Origin: Moringa oleifera
Lineage: Eukaryota; Streptophyta; Magnoliopsida; Brassicales; Moringaceae
Assembly: GCA_021397835.1 (NCBI GenBank)
Contig: JAJFZO010000034.1
Coordinates: 870,501-934,500 of the forward strand
Direction of reading: 5' to 3'
Length of the DNA: 64,000 bases
A program made the translations under genes and the position numbers. Each line of letters opens with the position of its first letter. Within the stretch, counting starts at the first letter, position 1. Under the pieces are notes generated by a model. That model had not been told where the DNA came from, made no database searches, and worked only from the letters and a program-made list of their open reading frames with translations. Shown in pieces: positions 56,665-64,000 of the stretch.

Positions 56665-59600
56665 ATGGGAGCCGTGCCTTCAACACCGCGCCATAGCAGC
56701 GACGACACAGCGGAGTACCTAATCGCCACATTTGTCGGCGAGAAATCGTTCCCCTTGGCCTCTGATTTCTGGCTCAAGCTCCTTGAGCTCCCACTCAGTC
56801 TCCGCTGGCCTGCTCATCGAGTCCAAGAAGCCTGCCGGCTCCTTGGTCAGTTTAAATTCTCTGGCTGACTCCCTATTCTTTCTGTATATTTTAGTACAGT
56901 CTTTGTTATAATGTGTTTCTGTTTTCATTGGACATTGTTCTGCATTTAGCTACCAAAACACGGCGAATCTGGTTAAGAATTAGTGAAGAATCATTTACTG
57001 TAGGTAGGTATCTGTATTTGAATTTACAACTATGAATAGAGATTAATTTATGGGATGATTGTTTTAGCTTATCATGGTGAAATATCAGAATCTGGAGCCT
57101 AATCAAGCTATTCACTCACTTAAACCTGAGCATGCATTTTGTTATATATATAAAATTGAAACTGGTGCAACTATGTTTCTTTCTTTCTTTGCCTCCTCTA
57201 ATAGTTGTGAAAGTCCTATTCGCTTATGTAAGTGGTTGGAATCACTGTTTTGCTTGTCCCGATGTGCAATTGGTTTCCCCTTTACTAGAAAGAATAGTAT
57301 CAAGGTGGTTATGGATATGCAGTAAGTTCTTGGAGGCAGTAAATACCGTAGAAAAGACTCACTTTTATATATAAACTACCATTGAAAAGTATTACATAAA
57401 TCTAGTGAGGATTATCTGAAATTGATTTGACCTACTACTTTAAAAGTAGAATAAAAAAGAAACTTATTTCCTAGTAAGTATGTGTCTGGTGCCCTATATC
57501 ATGCACATACCATGCAGCTTGGCTGCTTACACAAGGACCTACTTGAGGAAATTCTTTACTCATGGAGAAGCACCAAATGCTTAGCCTTCAGGCAAGACAG
57601 CTGTGTGAATGTTTTAGACATTGAGAGAGAGGTATCGCCTTGTTGAATGATAATTTAAAAAATCAAATCGTGGAAGACAGGATCAGGCGCTGCTTTTCGC
57701 ATCCTGGTAATAGAGATTCATGAGCTCATACGTGATCAACCATGAAACCATAAAATTAGATAACGTGAATAAATTTTTTTTTGCTTTTCAATTTAGTGAT
57801 ATTTAACTGAAACCATGCAGCATGGCTTAGCAATATAGAATTTGCTAGGTATTATCTGTTTGTGAACTTTACTGATAATTCTTTGAATCTAAAGTTTTTC
57901 GTATTTACCTTCTGCTTTCTACTGTGATTAGATGTCGTGTTTTTTACTTTTGAACTTTCTTGTGCAGCACAAAACAACCATTGCACTAGGCATCTTGCAA
58001 AAATTTTGATTCATCTAGCCTGGTGTTTACAGTCACTTCCAACTTCCGGTGCTCCTTACACTGCTTATATGAAGGCTGTGAATGCAGTGTATATTTCATC
58101 TGTCTTCTTGAAGTACTTAATTGAGAATTCCCAAAGTGATAACCTTGAGGAGTTACACCTATCTTTGGATGAAAGTGAATCAACACCTAATGATTTTATA
58201 AGAGGTAACAACTTTTAGTAGACATGATCAAATGATGACTATTTATGGAATTGGAGGTTATACACCAAGCTAGTCTTGCTAATGGGTTTACAGTCTTAAT
58301 TGTCAGTTGGGCTTAGCTGGGTTTCCTTTTGTGCAGATCAAAACATTGAGAATCTTGTCATGCATAGTGTGCTTGGTTTTATTGGCTCTGTAGATGTGAG
58401 GTATTTATGTACTAGTTAGTACTTTCTTACTGTTATCATCTATATATATTGATCTCCTAATTTTGTATCTTTTTTGTGGGAAGTCCCAACACGTATCTTC
58501 TACATCAGGAGTTGCTGAACTTCATGCTTGTTGCAATGTCGACTCAGCTTCTTTTGGAACCATCTCCAGGACCAAAGGATGTGAACCCTTTTATTGATGC
58601 AGCAATGGCTCAGGTTGCAAGTTTAAACTTTGGCAGCATATGTTGTTTTAAAATCTCCAGCTGTTGCTAACCAATCCATAGTTACTTAAAATGCTACTAC
58701 TGTTTGCAGGAAATTTCTCTGGTTAGTTTGGCAGTCCGCAGATTGCTGTTGAATTACATTATGCGACCTCCTATGCCATCAAGTAATGGTTCTTATTCTG
58801 TATTTTCTGAAAGCAGTCAGCCAGGTGTTCTGCAGAGAGTTGGTTCTGTAGCTGGTACGGTTTCTCTTTGTGCTCATCTTATACCATCTAATCTGATTTT
58901 AGTTTTGCCAGTGCATAATGTCTTTTACATTCTTCGTTATGTGTGTGTGTGTTATGATTTTGTTTTTGATGGAGGCTTGTTTTACTAACAACAGCTTTTT
59001 ATTGCATTATGTATCTTGATTTGCAGCAACTCTTGTATTATTACCCTTCAATTATTTAGTTAGTTCAAGTGGTGAAGGATCTAGGAATCCGTTGGCAGAC
59101 TGTAGTCTCCACGTACTGCTCATTCTCATTCATTATCATAAGTGCATTGTGAGCAACGAGTCAATAACAGAAAGAAGTGATGACAGTACCATGTCAGATT
59201 CTGTTTCCAAAGTGAACACATACTTTTCTGACAACCCGTACAGCAAGGCTTTAGGAAATGCAAGGGATATTGAATGTGAGATCATGTATCGTATTGTTTA
59301 TTTGCTTGTACATTTGATAAGAATGACATGATGTATAGGATTGCTATTGTTCTGCTTGCAGTTGACCGTGTTGATGTTGAGGGGAATGCACACAATGGTC
59401 CGCTCGTAAGGGTACCTTTTGCATCTTTATTCGATACTCTTGGCATGTGAGTTTCTATACTTCTATTCCAATATCTATACATGAGTACCAGGTTTACATA
59501 ATGTGAGAATGTTGATATTTTTTTCATTAAAAGCTTGAAGTCTTGGTTGAAATTAGATGTAAACCTTCTAAAGTGGACATGCTTAGTTCTGAATTGTTGA

Positions 59601-62600
59601 ATTAAGAGATGGTATCTAATGTGGTTTCATGTGTGTCAAAGTATGATTTGTCATAGTGCAATTGCTTTCTTAGTTTTGCCTTATTTATTAATTGAATTGA
59701 ATATGTATGACTAAGGTGAAACTAATGCAATTACCTATAGGTAGCATATATTTTATTTTCAACTTTATTTACCTTCTTCTCTAGTTGAATCTTTCCTTAT
59801 ATGATGTTTATGGAAAGTTTGATGATTTTTTTTTCTCCGTAAAATGTTTACAATATTGCAGGAAAAATGGTTAACACCTGAAACCATCCATTTGATATGT
59901 CCTATCTTTGGTTTAGTCTTAACCACGTTTTTCCTTCTTGTGACCTCTCTCTTCCCTCAGTATTGCATAACAGGATGTGCTTTTCAGGTGCTTGGCTGAT
60001 GAAACTGCTGTTCTATTGCTGTATTCATTGTTGCAAGGGAACTCTGACTTCTTGGAGTATGTCTTGGTTCGAACCGACTTGGATACATTGGTATGAGTCA
60101 GTAACCTGAGACTATTAATAGATTGATGTAAATTTCCATAGTTACAACTCATAGTCATACTGTTACATTAGCCCTCCTCCCTCCAAATTTACTTGTGGCT
60201 TGTTCCAGTCTTAGCCAGTGGTTTACTCCACCATGTTTTCAAGGTGGCACCTCATGCATGTCTGTTTGCATGGCCACTGAAACTCAAACTCACAATTAAC
60301 TGATCGAAATTTAAGAGTGACACAAGAAATTGGGAAAATGATGAATGCAAAACCACACATCTCGGATCTCAAATGAGCCTAAAATTCTCAAAGAGTATAA
60401 AGTCTTCAGTTTATTCTCTAGCATAATGGGTTTTAAGAGGCACCAAACAGTATTCATCAAAGGACGCAGACAACCCTAGACAATCGCTAACAGAATATAA
60501 GGTAAGTCCATAAAATTTTCCTGATTGACTAGCTAATTCTGAAATTAACACCAATATAAGTTTGGTTACTAGGCCTTGGTTGCCACTATTTGAGTCTACT
60601 GCAGTTCTCAACAATGTTTCAGCCATTCAGTAAAAAGTGAAACAGACTAGACTGAGTTAATTATTAACTAGCCTCGTATATTGCATGTTCACATAAAAGA
60701 TCTCCTGCGAATTAAGTTTTTTTTCTCATTTTTTACGTTAATTACCTAACCCCCCCCCCCCCCCCCCCCCTCCCCCCCTTTTTTTTGTGCTCATTGAGGT
60801 TTGTAATTGTTTCTTAATTAGACATGTTGGTATGTCGTTTTTCTGTTAGTGTGGCTTAGCTGCTGCACTGCTAATGCCAATATGTCTCTATAATTGACTC
60901 AACAGTTGATGCCCATTTTGGAAACATTGTATAATGCTTCAAGAAGGACATCTAATCAAATATACATGTTGCTGATTATACTTCTGATACTCAGCCAAGA
61001 TTCTTCCTTCAATGCGAGCATTCACAAGATGGTAAGTAACACTACTTTTGGCCAACATTTGACTTTTATTCTGTGGACTCATCTGTTAATGGTTATGCTT
61101 TGGACAGATGCTACCTGGAGTTCCATGGTATAAAGAACACCTCCTTCATCAGACATCTCTTGGTTCCTTAATGGTCATTATTTTGATAAGAACTGTGCAA
61201 TATAACCTATCTAAGCTGCGGGTATGCCTCAATACTCCCATCTTGATTGATCAAACAATGTTGACTTGTTTTAATGTTAAAGTAAATGTAGTCCCTTGTA
61301 TAAACACTCTCATTAGTTAATGTTTCTAATTAGTTTATGTGATGTTTTAAATATATCTATCAAGGATATGTTAATGGATCCAATGATCAAGAGGTTGATC
61401 CTTGTAAAAATATGCGGTAAATTAGCAAGTACTATTGAAACTAGATCTAGTTAATGTAATAACAAAATTTTGATTCTTTATTTATTATTATTATTTTTTG
61501 GTTGACAAAAGATGAGTAGCAGTCAATGTGTATAGACATTGTGAACAGATATGTATCTTTTCTTTACAAAGCTGGATTTTGTTAGTATGCTGGCACACAA
61601 TGGTATGTCATCTGGAAGTTTAGGATACTGTTGTGGATTTCTATCGGTTAGAATCTCTATCGAATGAAAACGTTAGGGTAAATAATCCCATTGGTGAATT
61701 GTCTGCGCTGGTACAAGTGTGTGGTGTCAAGTCCTTAAGAGGATTGTTTAGGTTAAGATCATAGACAATGTTTTCGATATCTTCCTTCAACTTGACCAAT
61801 ATTCTGCATGGATCTTTGTAAGTTTTATTTTTAAGGCTTGTTAGCCGAACATGAAATTTATGATGAGAATAAGATGAATCCCTGTCAAGTTGTAAGAAAT
61901 GGTAAGTAGATCATAATGACCTTTGTAAGGGGAGAAAAGATTCTAAAGAGCGAAGATGTCATCTGAGACTGACGACTGACATATTTCTAAGATAGCTGGG
62001 CAGCTACTGCTCCAGTTCTGTTGGGTTTTGCCTACTGACTAATAGTCTCTCAAAATGCCAGCTTCACCCAGCATGTCCCATTTGTAGACCTGCCCTAGTA
62101 TTGACTATTGACAAGTTAAAAATTACATACAATCAGAAGATTTGTTTGCCCATTTTTCTTACATATGTAGGATCCTGATTATATTATTGAAGTAGGCCAA
62201 CTTAACTGGGAGCAATTGAAACTGTCACAATACAAATGTTAGCAGTTATGCAGTACATCAGAATGCTGATTAATTTTTTTTAATGTTCTGACCTTTAACA
62301 TGTTAAATTATGATAGGATGTATATCTTCATACAACTTGTCTAGCAACTTTGGCAAACATGGCACCTCATGTCCACCGTTTGAGTGCATATGCTTCGCAG
62401 AGACTGGTCAGCCTTTTCTATATGCTCTCACGCAAGTATGTTGCCCATGTTGCCTTGGTCATAATATTTTACCTTCTTCTTCTTACTTAATTTAAAGTTC
62501 AGAGTTTCATTACTGGAATTGGGTATTGGATTCAGATATAACAAATTAGCAGAGCTTAGAGATGATAAGCTGCACAGCAAAGGCAACTCTGCAGAACGAG

Positions 62601-64000
62601 ATAGTCTTGCCGAAGATCTGGTAGTCGTTATGGTCTTTGTGTGTGATTGTACCTAAAAAATTTAATGTTTTTTGGATGGCCTTTTATATACATAATTTAT
62701 TTTATTTTTCTCAGTCCTGTTGTTTTCGTTGCAGACAGCAGAGTTGCATATTTATACTGACTTCCTGAGAATTGTTCTTGAAATATTAAATGCAATTTTG
62801 ACCTATGCCCTCCCAAGGAATCCTGAGGTATCATCTTCTTATAAATCATATGAGACTAAGCATTACATTGCTCATTTGTTTCTTCACAAATTCATGTTTT
62901 CTGGTTGCTTAACTATATGGATTGCACAGGTTGTATATGCAATTATGCACCGGCAGGAAGTCTTTCAGCCATTCAAGAATCATCCTCGCTTCAACGAGCT
63001 GCTGGAAAATATATACACAGTAAGCTCCATGACATTTTTATGACAGATAGAGTTTTCACTTTCAATAACTTTTGGATTTCGTCAAAGCACAAGTTCGGGT
63101 GGTAAATGTCGTTAAGCTTTATTGATGTCTTAATATCACGAGCATCTATGACTTTTTGACCCCTTTTGTAGGTATTAGATTTTTTCAATAGCCGTATGGA
63201 TGGTCAAAGACTGGATGGTGAATGGTCAGTTGAGAAAGTTCTCCAATTCATAATCAATAATTGCCGTTCTTGGAGAGGTGAAGGAATGAAGGTAAAACCA
63301 AGTCCTTGTATTTTGCGGATTTGATAACATAGTTTTCAGGACAAGGTTTTTTCCCCCCTCCCCCTCTCTCCTCCTCTTCTCCCTTCGAACTTTTCATATT
63401 TTTTTTCCTTTTAGCAAATGGAGATGTCTCTCTCCTCTCCCCCCCCCTTCCTATCTCTTCTGCATCCGAACTGTTTCATATATATAATATATATATTATA
63501 TATGTATGTATGTATGTATGTATATACCAAATGAAGATGTCATTGTTTGTGACAGATGTTTACTCAATTACACTTCTCATACGAACAAGAGAGTCATCCA
63601 GAGGAGTTCTTTATTCCATATGTGTGGCAGTTAGTTCTATCCCACTGGTAATGACTCTGCACACCCAGTCTCTTTCACCTTTGTGCAACATATGATTCTA
63701 AACAACTGACATCCACACTTTGTCCTTTGTCTCCCTGTCCTTTTTCCTTGTCAGTGGATTCATCTTTAATCCTGGTGCCATTAATTTATTTCCAGTTGAG
63801 CTACATGCTGAAGTAAGTCTCTTATCTCATGTGATACACTTTTCTTCATGTTATATCATTGAGTTAATTGTTGCATACATTGTTTATGCTTTTAACTCTC
63901 TCTGTCATCCTATGAAAGCTCCTCTTTTTGCCCCCATTTTTGTGCTCACTTTGACTAACAAATCTGCGTTGATTTTTGCATGTTTCTTAAGATTTAATAT
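56665..64000 (+). CDS. Dymeclin (3' end outside the window)
   Basis: Seventeen exons keep one frame for 697 codons: 56665-56845, 57968-58204, 58337-58400, 58484-58613, 58710-58854, 59027-59275, 59362-59446, 59988-60090, 60906-61031, 61108-61221, 62317-62435, 62536-62620, 62735-62827, 62930-63019, 63172-63291, 63556-63647 and 63755-63812. Plant dymeclins have about 720-730 residues, so only a small C-terminal part is missing. Blocks include MGAVPSTPR (an N-myristoylation signal), [74 protein letters not shown] and [20 protein letters not shown]. Dymeclin is a peripheral Golgi protein. In humans its loss causes Dyggve-Melchior-Clausen dysplasia, and plant function is little known. Intron 8 contains a 21-C run. 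Confidence 0.93.
60750..60778. repeat. Long poly-C tract in a dymeclin intron
   Basis: Twenty-one consecutive C, one T, then seven C, followed by a T run. It is well separated from both splice sites of the intron at 60091-60905, the acceptor side being about 130 bp away. Confidence 0.85.
63481..63525. repeat. Compound (AT)n / (GTAT)n microsatellite
   Basis: ATATATAATATATATAT-type sequence grades into five or so GTAT units, just upstream of dymeclin exon 16. Confidence 0.75.

Noticed and set aside
1..64000. tRNA, rRNA or autonomous retrotransposon genes
   Set aside because: I saw no tRNA A/B-box pair in a cloverleaf context, no rRNA-like block and no reverse transcriptase, integrase or transposase motif. 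A tRNAscan-SE or profile search would be needed to exclude them fully.

Overview
The window is nuclear DNA of a flowering plant, most likely a eudicot. It holds compact multi-exon genes with GT-AG introns of about 75 to 4,500 bp, very A+T-rich intergenic DNA, and plant-only families: chlorophyllase, PEAPOD/TIFY, EPF-like peptide, a class A6/A7 heat-shock factor and a VAN3-binding/FORKED-type protein. I could not name the species from the sequence alone.

Layout. 56-182: last exon of an unrecognised plus-strand gene. 183-10.7 kb: gene-poor, nearly pure A+T DNA with at least three foldback, MITE-like elements. 10.8-14.3 kb (+): VAN3-binding/FORKED-like protein, 7 exons. 15.6-16.9 kb (-): LIFEGUARD/BAX-inhibitor-1 family membrane protein, 4 exons. 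18.2-20.3 kb (+): chlorophyllase, 2 exons. 21.9-24.2 kb (+): frameshifted, intron-bearing relic of RNA polymerase III subunit RPC9. 29.1-29.6 kb (-): EPF-like secreted cysteine-rich peptide, 2 exons. 33.1-37.9 kb (+): PEAPOD-type TIFY co-repressor subunit, 9 exons. 40.6-42.4 and 44.7-47.6 kb (+): two tandem acireductone dioxygenase genes that differ by two introns. 50.9-52.5 kb (+): heat shock factor resembling HSFA6b, with a heat-shock element, TATA box and short upstream ORFs. 56.7 kb to the end (+): dymeclin, 17 exons seen, with the 3' end outside the window.

Each gene has its own promoter; there are no operons. The only direct functional pairing is the tandem acireductone dioxygenases, both in the methionine salvage (Yang) cycle. 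PEAPOD and the EPF-like peptide both belong to families that control leaf epidermal and stomatal development, but their proximity is probably chance.

The least explained signal is a dispersed family of about 400-460 bp A+T-rich foldback sequences. About eight candidate copies lie between the genes, sharing long terminal inverted repeats and a recognisable internal core. I did not recognise this family. Exon limits were derived by hand from splice signals, reading phase and family similarity; no computed alignment was available.
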